The position numbers and the translations under genes were made by a program. The notes beneath the pieces were generated by a model, which had not been told where the DNA came from, ran no database searches, and saw nothing but the letters and a program-made list of their open reading frames with translations. A stretch of DNA of 64,000 nucleotides. It comes from Vesta saturnalis. Lineage: Eukaryota; Arthropoda; Insecta; Coleoptera; Lampyridae. Positions 32,251 to 44,383 of the stretch are shown piece after piece. The stretch spans positions 504,501 through 568,500 of the forward strand of contig JARFJB010002472.1 in NCBI GenBank assembly GCA_036346205.1, read 5' to 3'. How positions within the stretch are numbered: position 1 is the stretch's first letter; each line of letters begins with the position of its first letter.

Positions 32251-34640
32251 TTAGTTTGGAGTAATTTGAATTGTAAGCTTAACAAGTAATATATCAAATT
32301 TAGAATGAGGAAGAAAGGTATACATGTATCTATTATACGTTCTGCGAAAGAAAATTTGTAGTTGGTGTAGTTGTGATTGATGCAAGGGTAACGTTCAGAT
32401 ATTCTAATTTAAAATGTTCTACTTCACGTACGTAAAAAGTCACAAAACTACCTCCGTTAACCTTATAAACGCCTTACTTATCTTAGTGTCGAGTTTATCT
32501 TTAATATTGACCAATGTAACTTGCCAATTTTGGCTATCGTTACCTGAGTGCAAGGTTTGTGTTATTGTCTGAAAATATATTTAAAATATTATTGTAGTAT
32601 TTTTTTCTTCCGTAATTAAATTTTGGTGGACATGTCGATTTTTTCTCCTTAGTGTATATAATTACGAATGCCAGTGTATATCTTTTCATCGTCCATAATG
32701 GGTATTTAGCCACATCAATGATTTATGTTTCATGTGCAACGCGAAGCTGAGATCAAATCATTTCCGTTCCTTCTGCATTCCAATGCATGTCGTATTTTTG
32801 ACTTCCCTGTAAAAGGGATGCCACTGCCTTAATTACATTTTTGTATTAATTTATTATATCTAATACGAAAATTCCCTCCCTTGCATTAAGAAAATTTCGT
32901 ACCGTTTGAAATCAAAGATATAAGGTTCTACATCATGTTGAAGGAAACGTGGTGAATGACGTCACGAGGTCAAAATGGCGGGCATATAGTGCATTAGATG
33001 ACGCAATACGTTATCTTAAAGAAAAGTTTGAGTTTTTTTTTCATTACATATGCAAACCGGCAACGTTACGCCAACTGTTTAGTTAGTTATGCCCGATTGA
33101 GTAGCCACAACATTCTGTGCTGGTATCCCTGGTTCAAGGATACATTACGCTTATCTTTACATAATTGAAAATTGCCGCAAATTACCTTACCTGATGTTTT
33201 GTCTTATCGTATCGTCAAGAAATGGAGTTTTCGACAGCAATTCGTTTCGATATAATACACTAACTGTATTTTAAATGTGAAAGTGCTGTAAGTACGTATC
33301 CTTATTAGTGCAACTTACGTTTTATTACGTGGACAAATTAGATGAATTCATTCACGAACATTAAAGTAAAGCTAGTCTAATATTGTTTAAGTAGGTTTAA
33401 TACTGCTATAGTGAAAAGAAAATAGCTGACTTCAGTTAATGTTTTAGGAGATAAAAACATTTGAGTGCATAACCTTTCTGCAGTTGCATTTTGTTGACAT
33501 AGTAGGTCAAAATAAACTTTGTTATTGCATTGAAGTTATACAGTTTTAATTATCTTTCATTTTCAAATAATTATACGTAAAGATAGGTTATATTTTATGT
33601 ATGACTTTATGACTTATAATATATACCAGTTAAGAATTAGTTTACTGTCGGAAAGGTTTGCGAAAAGTTAAGTACTGTTTTATTTGCTTATATGCTGAAA
33701 TTAGTCAGCAGAGATTATCTTTTTTTACGAAATATACAAATAAATATAGCTGTTGTGTTAACTTAATTATTTAACCTACACCATGAATGATGTCTGAATT
33801 GCTCATGTGATTATGGTTATGGGATTATATCTACCTCCCTTACGACCTTATAATAAAAAGAGCTCTCAATCTACAATAAGTAATGTACTCAGCTGCGCCG
33901 TGGAACAAACTTACCTCTTTTTATATAAGAGAAAATTTCTCTTTGTTTAAGTATTTATATTTGTTATACAGTGATTTTATTATTATTTTTTTATAGGAAC
34001 AGGAAATATTAATATTATAAAGAAGAAGTGAATGGAATATCTTGGTGTCCGAAACACCAGTTAAAGTCGTGTGATTACTAAACGTTAATATGGGAATAAT
34101 AATAATTTTTTTATGGAATTTCTTAATAATGTGAAAATATTAATAATTAAGTTGAGCTATATAGCAAATAATTTATGAACATCGAAATTTTGTATATTGA
34201 GCGGTTAGTTAGCAATCGATAGAAAAAGAATCTAAAAACAGTAAGCTTGTGTGACATACGGTGAAAGGATATGTAAGGGCATGCTAATTATGATCAAGTG
34301 CGCTGTACACACTCAGCTAAGACGAGCTGTATACCAATCTATGAAGTTTCTGATTACTTTCGATTTCCAAATTAGAATTAAAATTATTGAAGTGATTTAA
34401 AAAAATGGCGTTAACAAGTCAAATCATCAATAATACTTTTAAGGACAACGAAGATATTCAAATATATAAAACCTAAAATAAGAACTGATCGTTTGTGAAA
34501 ATCTGGTGGCTTTCTTATTTAGAAAGTAAGTTCTGGTAGTGGGAGATAAATACCCATGGCTAACCTGGCTTTAAAAAATAACATTTTTTATTGAAAGTAA
34601 ATAATGAAATCAAGTTAAAGTCGATATCCTAGATTAGTCA
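32251..34640. other. AT-rich sequence, nothing recognised
   Basis: More than two kilobases without a supported coding or structural signal. GTCACGAGGTCAAAATGGCGGGC near 32960 resembles wording seen in foldback repeats elsewhere, but no partner arm was found. Confidence 0.45.
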
Positions 34641-34659
34641 GGCTTTTATGAACTGAATC

Positions 34660-34805
34660 GCAGTAGAATCTATTTATATAGGCCAAACTAGTAGAAAATT
34701 CAAAACTAAAATGTTTGAACATTGCCCTTGTATAAAATACTATCAGTTGAATCCAAACCACCCTTGAACAACATTCTGATTTTAAACTCTAATTTATTTT
34801 TTCTG
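34660..34805 (+). pseudogene. Penelope-like GIY-YIG endonuclease fragment
   Basis: SIYIGQTSRKFKTKMFEH and CIKY (34672-34743) match the YIG...Tx-R-xxxRxxEH core of the GIY-YIG domain at the C-terminus of Penelope-like retroelements. After a shift, LEQHSDFK follows, resembling the conserved H-xxxx-H-xF segment. Upstream GIY strand and RT were not found. A small relic. Confidence 0.6.
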
Positions 34806-35188
34806 GATTATTATGATGTTATTTTGTATCTCACTCTAAATTTTCGTAGTAGAGATGTTAAATGTTTCTGATTAAATTAATTTATAGGACATAGTGTTTA
34901 CGGTTTCTACTAGCTTTTAAAATGTTCCTTAAGTTTATCACGATTTTTTTTATGTCGTTATTAATGAAAATGACTTTATGGTCATTCACTTCAACAGTTT
35001 ACAATTTTATATTAGTCATTTACGATTTTTTCACCAAGTCAGTTTAGTTTTTTTATTGAGTAAGCACTAGAGAACATTATCATAGCGTACTTCATTACTC
35101 CTAATCTATTTGAACAAAAATTTCAAGCATTTATTTATGTTTATCTAACACTTTATTAACGTTTTGAAACCTACCCTATAACGTAATA
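34806..35188. other. AT-rich spacer, nothing recognised
   Basis: No supported feature. Confidence 0.5.
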
Positions 35189-35191
35189 ATA

Positions 35192-35712
35192 AGTGCCCCC
35201 CCCCTGTTATGTGAACCATAAAACGGAAATTAATAAAATATTGGGAAACCGAACTAAGGTTTACAACGTTTTTGACGGTATTCAGTGACGTAATCATTAA
35301 AAATGGCGGGCAGCCGCCATTTTGTAAAATCATTTTAAATGGGGATCATATGACAAGTAATACCTCATTTGAAAGCTCGTTCCAAGTATTTTTCAACAAC
35401 ATTAAAATATTGCTACTGATTCATGTGTTTTAACTCAAAAACGTCAATTAATGTTTTGAGGGTTTTGGGCTGAAACTCAAAAATCAGTAGTAATATTTCA
35501 ATGTTGTTGGTATCGTTGAGAAGGACTTGAAACGAGCTTTCAAATGAGATATTTTACAAAATGGCGGCTGTCCGTCATTTTTAATGATTACGTCACTGAG
35601 TACCATCAAAAATGTTGTACATATGCCTTACTTCGGTTCTACAAAATTTTATTAATTTCAGTTTTATGGTTCACGTAATAGGTTGGGGGGAGGGGGGTTT
35701 TTAACGGGCACT
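35192..35712. repeat. Foldback MITE, 521 bp, arms ~245 bp
   Basis: AGTGCCC at 35192 and GGGCACT at 35706-35712 end two long inverted arms that share GTGAACCATAAAAC-GAAATT, CAGTGACGTAATCATTAAAA, CAGCCGCCATTTTGTAAAAT and CTCATTTGAAAGCTCGTT. ATA flanks both sides, a possible 3-bp duplication. The arms nearly meet in the middle, so single-stranded DNA or RNA would form one long hairpin. No coding capacity. Family unassigned. Confidence 0.85.
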
Positions 35713-35847
35713 ATATACAAGTTAACTTTTATTGTGTGAATACAGTCTCTACCGTGTTTTTACTAAATTAATCCTGAAGGTTGAATTCTGGTTCACTGTT
35801 TCTTTGAAAGAAAAAAAAACTCCAGCGTACGCGATCTATTATATGTA

Positions 35848-36806
35848 CAGGGTGACCGAACTCGATGATCAAAATGAAGACAGCGGATATCTCCGACCAA
35901 ATGGAACAAAAGATTGTTAACAAGTGTAGGGTCTATTGTTACCGGTTTTCAAGATACAGAGTGTTTTTTAATTTTTTCGATTTCGCAGTTACCATAAAAA
36001 TGACCCTGTATGTTCCAAACTAGAGGAGGTACAAAAAAATGCTCAAGGAAAAGTTTGAAGAGCACCAAATTTCCTTCCGGACTCTTGAATCTACTCGAAA
36101 CAAATTCATTATTCACCATTTTTAAGACATGAATTAGTTTCAAAATAAGATTTTTTCAAACTTTATGACGAATTTCCAACTTGATGCACGGCTAACGAAG
36201 GAAAAGTTTTTCACCGAGAGTTAATTTGAGATACCATAATCAAAGCTACAAGAATTTTTTCAATTTTATTTTACTACAAAATATAGTAAGAGAAAGGACA
36301 TACTACTACATCAAAACAAACCTAATCTAAGTGAACATAACCTAACCTAACCTAAAGATTCAATTGTTGTTTAATGCTTCAAAATGATTGCCATTTGCTT
36401 CAATGTACTGACGGCATCGCCTACGTGCAGAAGCTGTTACTGAAGCTATCTGGCTTGTGATATTATCCGACTTAAGTTGTGAATTGCCTCAATGCGCTTG
36501 TCTCTCGTTCTAGGTTGAGTGGCATAAACGCATTCTTTGAGAGTTCCCCACAAGAAGAGCATAAGATCTGGAGATCTGGGAGCCATGCACTGCGCCACCT
36601 TTGCCGATCCAACGCTTGGGATACTTGTCGTCCAGCCAATTTCTCACATCTCTACTATAGTGGGCAGGGCACCCATTGAGTTGAAACCAATTATTCTCTT
36701 AGAATCTTGAATGAACCTTTCTCTCTTAGAGCATTGTGTAATAGAGAGAAAACTGGTAACAATAGACCTTACATTGATTAACAATTTCTTGTTTCATTTG
36801 TCAGAG

Positions 36807-36808
<2 letters not shown>
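35848..36808 (-). mobile_element. Miniature DUF4817 element, right end lost in (TA)n
   Basis: TA + CAGGGTGACCGAACTCG at 35846 is the left terminus. ATTGTTAACAAGTGTAGGG and TCTATTGTTACCGGTTTTC (35911-35950) recur inverted at 36744-36785, giving TIRs of about 100 bp. The right terminus is missing; the sequence runs into a (TA)n tract at 36809. It contains only the C-terminal end of a transposase. Confidence 0.78.
36345..36690 (-). pseudogene. DUF4817 transposase, C-terminal remnant
   Basis: In shifting frames: RNWLDDKYPKRWIGKGGA (about 36645-36595), APRSPDL (the third catalytic Asp, about 36580), FLWGTLKECVYATQPRTR, and RRCRQYIEANGNHFEAL near 36430-36380. Everything upstream, including the first two catalytic Asp, is absent. 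AACCTAACCTAACCTAAA at 36335-36352 follows the stop region on the left. Confidence 0.82.

Positions 36809-36848
<40 letters not shown>
36809..36848. repeat. (TA)n microsatellite between two DUF4817 elements
   Basis: About 20 TA units. Confidence 0.96.
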
Positions 36849-36849
<1 letters not shown>

Positions 36850-36852
<3 letters not shown>

Positions 36853-38716
36853 TTCACTTTTTTCGATAGCTATTGCATTTTTCAAGATATCATGTTTGAA
36901 CTTGGTACAGGGGAGTGGATAAATGTAAATATACATTTACTTTCAAAGTAAGCATTAGAGGGCGCCACCAAAATACCTTACTCATGTTGCCGGTTTCCGC
37001 TGTATTTTTTGTGAATAAAGATTTTGAAAGACTTGTTAACGTTTCTCAAAGATCATTTTGTTTTCTTTAAAAAAGGTTATCTTATTGTATATCCCTAAAT
37101 GGTTCCGCTTTAGAGCGAAATTCACCTAAAGTGAACTCTGCAGAATGTACATATTTCACTAGCATATTTACAAAAACATTGAACAGGTATTTAATTATGA
37201 TGAATGGTGTTCTCAAAATGTCCGCCATTCGCCACAATAGGTTTTTGGCACCTTTAAAAAAAAATTCTTCTTTCTACAAAAAATGATGAATGCAGATATC
37301 TAATTTGCAGCTGCAAGAATTTTTTGATATAGTTGAGATCTTGTATTAGTCACAGCGACAGAATATATTAAAGTTTATATGTACCCGCAGAAGAAAAAGT
37401 CCATTGGATTTCAATCAGGACTTCGTGGAGGCCAACGATGTTCACTTCCTCTTCCAATCCAACGATGCGGGAATATATTATTTAAGTGATTTTGCACCGA
37501 GAGGACAATGGGCAGGGGCGCCGTCTTGAAGAAACCACATCTCACGACGAACGTTTAAAGGAACTTCCTCCAGCAGGTTAAACAAGGTATGCTGAAGGAA
37601 GTTTAGATACTCGCGGCCATTCAGTTTAGCTGGGAGTTCAAAAGGACTCACAAAAGAATCGTTCACTATCCCAAACCAAATATCAATTTTAAATTCGCGT
37701 TGAAAATGGCGCTCCGGTGTGTAGTATGGGTTTTCGTCAGACCAGATATTGCAATTTATACTGTTAAATACTTCTCTTCTGGTAATGGTTGCGTCATCCG
37801 TAAACAAAATTCTGTTTAGAAAAGATTGATCACGTTGATTATGTCTTAAAATCCAGTTAGAAGAATTCGCTCTTTGCCAAAAAATCATCTGGCAATAAAT
37901 TTTGGACTGGTGTGTAATGGTACGGGTGTAGTTTGCTGTTCATGCAAAACAGTTGATATTTGCCAGTGGGATAATCCAGTATTTGCAGATATTTACGGAA
38001 TGCTAATGGACGAATAAATTTCAGCTAGATCTAAGACCTCTTCTTCTTGTTCGACGGTACTCACTATAGGTCGTCCATAATGCTGGAGAGGACCAAAGCT
38101 ACCTGTTTTTCGCAATCTTGAAAATAATTTTCTGATTACCTACGATTTGGAAAAATATTTCCGTGACTTCTGGCCGCAGCACGTTCATTGAACCATGTCA
38201 CTCAGTTCACTATTTGAGAACAAATTTTGTCGCGGCATTCTTATAATGTAAGCCTAATACTTAAACGATGCAAAGATATTTTATGAGACGCCAAATCAGA
38301 ATTACGATTTTGTCATGGATACGTACTAGATCAAATTGCATTAAATTTTATGCAAATAAAATATGTACATTCTGCATAGTTCACTTTAAGTGGATTTTAT
38401 TCTAAAGCAGAACCATTTAGCGATATACAATAAGAATACCTTTTTTAAAGAAAATAAAATGACCTTTCGGAAATGCTAATGTCTCTTAAAATCTCCATCC
38501 ACAAATAAATACAGCGAAAACCAGAACCATTAGTAAGGTGTTGGTCACGCCCTCTATCTTTTACGTTGAAATTAAATAGATATACATATATTGTCCACCC
38601 AAAACACTCCCCTGTACCAAGTTTGGACAAGATATCTCGAAAAATGAGACAAAAAAAGTGAAATGAAAAATGCAGGTCATAACTTTTCAAGGAAGCAGAA
38701 TTGGACTAAGGTTATT

Positions 38717-38720
<4 letters not shown>
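36850..38720 (-). mobile_element. DUF4817 element with ~350-bp TIRs, near full length
   Basis: Inverted arms 36850-37200 and 38330-38700 share TTGGTACAGGGGAGTG, AGAGGGCGYSACCA, TTTTCGCTGTATTT, TTCTTTAAAAAAGGT, CTTATTGTATATC-CTAAATGG and AGTGAACT-TGCAGAATGTAC. The extreme ends are obscured by (TA)n on both sides (36809-36848 and 38722-38764). A transposase pseudogene fills the middle on the minus strand. Confidence 0.85.
37270..38238 (-). pseudogene. DUF4817 transposase, near full length, frameshifted
   Basis: An ATG at 38238 starts MPRQNLFSNSELSDMVQ. The helix-turn-helix part follows (HGNIFPNR-like, RKTGSFGPLQHYGRPIVSTV, about 38110-38050). IYSSISIP and SHWQISTVLHEQ mark the second DNA-binding half. 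The catalytic domain is mostly open (37888-37478): RILFTDDATITRREVFNS holds the first Asp, NIWSDENPYY follows, and EMWFLQDGAPAHCPLG holds the second Asp. After a shift, EHRWPPRSPD (third Asp, about 37410) is followed by a stop and MDFFFCGYI. The C-terminal tail is degraded. It is the fullest copy of the family here. Confidence 0.9.

Positions 38721-38721
<1 letters not shown>

Positions 38722-38764
<43 letters not shown>
38722..38764. repeat. (TA)n microsatellite
   Basis: About 21 TA units at the right edge of the DUF4817 element. Confidence 0.96.
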
Positions 38765-38767
<3 letters not shown>

Positions 38768-38885
38768 AATAAGACAATTTTTCTTTAAAACTTGTGTAAA
38801 TAAACGTAAAAATTCATTCAACGTTTCGGGAACGTCCTTTGTTCCCTTTGTCAAGAATTTAAAATAAATTCTTGTCTTATTTAAA
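38764..38885 (-). repeat. 122-bp hairpin repeat with Penelope-tail-like core
   Basis: TTTAAATAAGACAA (38764-38777) and its complement (38872-38885) are perfect 14-bp inverted repeats. On the minus strand 38855-38821 reads TTGACAAA, a GGGAAC-loop-GTTCCC stem, then GAAACGTT, parallel to the hammerhead-like cores at 12937, 19633 and 43341 although CUGANGA is degenerate here. (TA)n tracts lie on both sides. Confidence 0.6.
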
Positions 38886-38913
38886 CATGAATACTTGTGG
38901 AAATCTAAATAGA

Positions 38914-38916
<3 letters not shown>

Positions 38917-38988
<72 letters not shown>
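38917..38988. repeat. (TA)n microsatellite
   Basis: About 36 TA units. The isoleucine/tyrosine-rich frame through it is not a gene. Confidence 0.97.
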
Positions 38989-38989
<1 letters not shown>

Positions 38990-38990
<1 letters not shown>

Positions 38991-41900
38991 TACGCCTGCA
39001 GAGCTACTGCATGATTGCTTGGGAACTTATATCATCGAGCGGCGCAGTTTCTGGTTAAAATTTTAACACACTGTAAGGTTGGTAAACACCATTTAAAGCA
39101 ATTGCTGCACCTGCAGCCAACTTTTATCGCTGCTAATTCTGTGAGTTTCTGTATTGAAGAAGAAACTTTATTTGTGCGTGCAGCGCGCGCATTTTCAGAT
39201 AATTTCATAACAATTATTAGCTGTAACTAACGGGTAGCACAAGACACCATTAAATTTTACTTACGTTTCTGGTGTAATTGTAATGTTATATATCAACTTT
39301 TATTTTTGCATACCAAGCAGTTTAATTTTAATTTGGCAATTTTATCTAGTCAAATTTTTTTCAAATGTATTAACTCTAAAAGTCAACAGAGGTTGTAAAG
39401 GTGGGTATATCAGCCAAATGGTTATTCAATATTGAAATCCGACCAATAATAAAAGGTCTCCGTAAGAAATAATATATTTTGATCGCTAAGGCGCAAATTA
39501 CGTTTCGAAATACACGAAAAAAAAGGGTAAGATACAGCAAAGAATCTACATATACCAAAAATTAAAATTAACGTACTCTGTCTATTTTTATTTACAAGAT
39601 GAGAGAGTATATTTAATAGAAGATGTCCTTCTTCCCTGTTTTCAAATCTTCTCGTGGAAAAGCCTACATTGAATACAAAAAACAGAGCATTACCACCACA
39701 CGTACGGGATGTATGAGATTCTGCACATTAAGTTAACCAAACAAATCTGCAATGGTTGAAGATGAATTGATAATTTAAACTATGACATTTGGTAATATGG
39801 AACTTTTATCAAGGAAATTTCAATATAATGTTCATTTAGAAGGTGTTAAGATGTATAACATACAACTTCGACTTAATATGTTTTGACTTCTTGTAATCAA
39901 ATAGCTGTATAATAATCTTAATCTTAACCTTTAGTTGTAACGCTTTATCCTAGACCTTGAAGTAAATAAATTACCAAATATACATGTTTATTGATTCAAT
40001 GTAGACATTCTGCTTTAGCTGTATCATAACAACTACAGTATTTAAGTAGTGACTATTTTAAGCGTGCTTGTTAGTAATAAAGTACAGAAACCAATTTTTA
40101 AGTAAAATCTCAGACCTGTGAATCATGATCGCCTGTTAATATACATACATTTTGATTAATTGTATTCACCGTAAATTGATACGGCTAAAAATAGCTCCAT
40201 CAATGTATGACTGGTAAACAATAAAATAATCGCAGCAAACGTGTTAATCAATAAATGAGTTGATACAAATCAGTGAATATTAATAATTATTATGAAATCG
40301 TCTTGGGGCAGTAAAACAAATCGATTTAATTTCAATTTTAATTTTTTTGTTGAATAAAATAACCTTTGCTCTTGAAAACGTTATTTTAAATAATTTAATA
40401 AAAATGTTTTCATTTGTCTACCCTAAAGGAAAGTAAATAAACAGATTGCAAACGCATTTTCGATTAGAAATTTTCCTCTGAAGCCAAACCACAGGAGCTA
40501 TATAAATCGAATGTTTACAAAACCTCAATATTAAGAAAAAAATGCCGGCTTTCCAATCGTACATAGAAACATAATATACGATGTGTATTTAATAGGGTAA
40601 ATATTTGTTTCATTTTGATAAAATTATATTTTTAGATAGTCTATTGCTTCGATTAGTGGTTCATTGAATAACTTCTTAAGTTGTTCATTTATTTAGTAAG
40701 TGCTAGATAACAAAGGTATAATAAAACTTATACTACAAAAGCAATCACGTCGACGGTTATCCTAGTTTAAATGGTGCATTTTGTAAAAATAAAAATTCTG
40801 CAATCTCCACAAAAGAAATTCTTTGTTAAACCGCTCTACTACGTATGTGAGTGTAAAGTACAAAAGGTTTTTGATTATATCAGGTTATATTGAGAAGTAA
40901 AGAGAATATGAGTTTGTAACCTACACTAAACCCCAAGGAGAGACTTTATGATTTATGTTTTTAAAGAGGAAAGATTATCGTCCTGACATGTCATAAAATG
41001 GTAAACCAAAAATGTATTGCTTTTCATTTTAATTAACGTTTAACAAACTAAGAAGTTTTGAAATTTTAAAACTGTGATTCAATTAAGCTTATTAAAACTT
41101 AGTAACTTACAGCTCTAAGCTAGTTACAGTAATCAATTATCTAGTATAACAGTAAAAAATTATGCTAAACTGGGTTCTATATCCGTACGATTGTATACTA
41201 GCGAAGACCTAAGGGTGAATTTGTTAAATTCTGTTTGTAAAAGATAAACACATTGTCAAATATAAAATAATTTTTGTTGTGCAAACAAGTTGATAGAGGT
41301 ACAGTTTCTTTAATTAAACATGCATAAATTAATATAAAAGTTTTGCTGGGTATACTATAGTTATTTGTTTCACAAGACTGGAAAATGCTTTGGAAATGCA
41401 AGTAAAATGTAAACATCTGAATTTGTAGGGTGCAGATTTCAATTTACGACCATTTCCAAACATCCATGAAATGTTCAATACAACTTTATCAATTGTCAAT
41501 TCATATTTTTAAATTTTGACTTTTGGTTTGAATTATAACAAATATTTATCATTTTAAGGGAATTACCTAAATTGCGAAATAAATTGGGAGCACTGCACAT
41601 AGTGCACATTAATTTAAATTGAAATGTCAGAAATATATGGCATTAGGAGGGCAAGTCGTCACAAACATCCAATATTACGGAATAAGAGAAAGAAAATAAA
41701 AAAAATGCAAAAAATGAACAACAAAGTAAGTTTAAACTAAGCAACACTATTATTGTACTAATGGGTGCTGAATTTAAGCATTCTGGTCAACAAACAAGGA
41801 ATGCTACCTAGAATTCGACTATAAACATTTGTTGTCCTAATTACGTCGGACGTAATGAGAAGCAAACAGTTTTGTTATTACATAACGCAACCAACCAAAC

Positions 41901-43130
41901 ATAAAAACAATGCAGTAGGTTAAGTAGTCAAACTTCTATTCGTCTGAAATACAAACAAAGTAGAAATCCAAACTTAAAATCGTAATATCGCAAATTACCC
42001 AAAAATCGAGACCCTAATCTTGTTAAACTATCATTTCGCACCTGAAACGGAACCATACTACAAACTCGGAACACTGACAAAGAAACATTATTTATCTTAC
42101 CTTATGCCAAGGTTTGCAACATTAAACTAAACGACTGAACACTCATGATAGAAGTTTACAAAACTTAGACCACTTAACTCAAATGTAACATAAACTTCCC
42201 TCCTTCAGTTCACTTTTGTCACGTACACTCAATTATTGCTTGCAGAAACACTGTAAACTATTGCGGTAATAAACACAGCTGGACCAGGAAGTTTATGCGT
42301 CGGACGTCCTCTTGTTGACGGTATATACGTAGATCGAATAATAATACCAAAATGGGCGCTCCGTAGAACACTGTAGGAATTAAAAGCCTCTTAACAAGGA
42401 ACAGATTGTGTTGAAAGTGTTTATCATAACCGGTTTACGTGAAAGTGAAACCTTTTTAGTCCGTAACTTTTGCTCTACTACCTACAGTACGATAACAATT
42501 CCTCTTCTTGACATATTTAATTCTAGATCACAACTTGTACCAATGCCAATCAATTGCCCCTCTCCTAAAATTTCTAAAATACGCTAATTAACTCAATAGG
42601 AAATTTCACTTTAATGAGCTGTAACGGCAAATTCTATGAGAAATCATTACAATGGAAGACCGAAAATTTTTCCGAAATGCACAGTTACACCTAGTAATAC
42701 GATACTGCCGCCATCAACTTAAATCGCAATCAGCTGCACTACGGTAAACAAAACAGACACTCATGTACAGCTCGACATAACTCTAACACTCATTTAGATC
42801 ATTATATACCTGGTACAATTTTAAACAAAATTTAATAGCGGAAGATGCCGTTAAGTCTTAACTAGGTTTCACGATAATTAACGCAATGCAGAAGACCGTT
42901 AGTAAATGAATTATAATGACTATTAATTTAAGTAAGTTTCTTAGTAACATTTTCAAAACATCCGCAAACTAATAGTCTGTCAACAAAATTCTATTATCGA
43001 ATAAAATGCTACTAAACGACCTATCCAAATTCGCTTTAAAGACCATTTAACTCATATAAAATACAAACGTTGGGACAAGCCTGCCGTAGCCCTACATATG
43101 TTTGCTAACATCATGTAGTAGATCAGGTAT
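38990..43130. other. Long AT-rich stretch, nothing recognised
   Basis: Four kilobases in which no coding motif, RNA gene, terminal repeat or microsatellite was supported. Short open frames (for example 39015-39230 and 41198-41416) show no family resemblance. This is the largest repeat-poor stretch of the window and may be unique host intergenic or intronic DNA. Confidence 0.5.
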
Positions 43131-43132
43131 CA

Positions 43133-43440
43133 TTGATCAAACATGTTAGTAATAAGTACGAACTTGATTGTTGTGAAAGTTTAGAGATCTTCAAAAACAA
43201 ACAAATTCTAATGAATAATGATGATCTTTGGGCTACTCAGTACTCATTAAACTTTCATAACTTTCACTTTCACTTTCACCAGAACGAAGCGTTACTCGTA
43301 TATATGTTAGAAATTTTCTTTAGTCCGCTTTAGTCGACCGCTGATGATGATAGCGTAGCTATCGAAAAGCGTTCGGTGTTAATTAATTTTGTGTAGTAAG
43401 TGGGTGTATTTTGTTTGTTACAGATCCTGCCACAGTTCCA
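43133..43440 (+). repeat. Possible Penelope-like 3' end
   Basis: A degraded open frame (43133-43333) with KHVSNKYELD, ESLEIFKNKQ and ALLVYMLEIFFSP has the layout of the last part of a Penelope GIY-YIG domain, but the match is weak. It is followed at 43341-43367 by a hammerhead-like core and a short tail. The assignment leans on the core. Confidence 0.45.
43341..43367 (+). ncRNA. Hammerhead-ribozyme-like core, best copy
   Basis: CTGATGA exactly, then a perfect six-base-pair stem II (GATAGC, loop GTA, GCTATC), then GAAA. All invariant core bases of a hammerhead are present. Stem I and stem III partners (before GACCG, after AGCGTTCGG) are not obvious, so a minimal or dimeric form would be needed for cleavage. 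Confidence 0.5.
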
Positions 43441-43715
43441 GATTTTTCGAATAAAATGCTTTTCCTCATTTTGGCACAATGACAGAATTAATGTCCATAT
43501 TCTTTTAAATCAGTCGGATATAAATTGTTTACTTCTGCAGCTTCAGCAGTAACGCTTTCCTTTTGTTTCTGAACTAGATTTTTTGCATACAGTTTTGCTT
43601 TTGATCTGCTGGTACCGCCACTTGTGAATTCCCATCTTTCACTGGATATTAACATGACCCATTATGGATCATACCAAACATCAACCTCTGTAAAACAGGG
43701 TATTTTTGGTTTTTG
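43441..43715. other. Unassigned spacer
   Basis: No supported feature. Confidence 0.4.
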
Positions 43716-43724
43716 GCATTGTAT

Positions 43725-43925
43725 TTTTAAATTTTTGCACATTTGCATTATTGTATTCTTGTATCCATGCATTCTCGCATTCTAGCGTTCTCGCATTCTC
43801 GCAATCTCGCGTTCTCGCATTCTGAAATTCTTGCATTCTTGAATTTTGGTATTCTTGCAGTCTGACATTGTTTCATCCTTGCAACCCTGTATCCGTGCAT
43901 CCTTGCATTCTTGCGTTCTCACATA
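43725..43925. repeat. Degenerate GCATTCT(C/T) minisatellite
   Basis: About 18 imperfect 7-11-bp units such as GCATTCTC, GCGTTCTC, GCATTCTT and GCATCCTT. Confidence 0.85.
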
Positions 43926-44305
43926 AGCCGTGATTAGAATGTTGCGGTACTAAGGGATCTTTAACGTGTGAATAATCATCATATTGGCAGAGAACCTGCA
44001 GTTTTCCTTCCTATCGGAGAAGAAGAAGTGCTTCAGTTTTTCTCCGTTTTAAAAAACGGTTACCTCGTCTAGGTTTGGACATGCGCCGCTACGGTAACTA
44101 ACTATCCCACCACCGAGGCAGCTGGTAAGTTATTCTTATTATCCAATTATCCTCTTTCAGCTTAAATAATGTTTTTACTACTCTCATTGCTACAATTATT
44201 AGAGAATAGTGTAATAGAAGTACAAAATAGTAAAGTTTAAGTCGAAACATCGTTTCATAATTTCATTTTCAATTATACACGACCCCTTGTTTATGCTTGG
44301 GAACG

Positions 44306-44383
44306 TGGGTGAGCGTGTACGTGTGCGTGTGGGTGTGGGTGTGCGTGTGCGTGTGGGTGTGGGTGTGCGTGTACGTGTGCGTG
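44306..44383. repeat. (GTGTGC/GTGTGG)n microsatellite
   Basis: Thirteen six-base units alternating GTGCGT, GTGGGT and GTACGT. A Val/Arg/Gly frame through it is an artefact. Confidence 0.93.

Noticed and set aside
36335..36352. Interstitial telomere (CCTAA)n
   Set aside because: Only three units within a transposon remnant.
39015..39230. 71-codon open frame
   Set aside because: No motif, no codon bias visible, adjacent to microsatellite.
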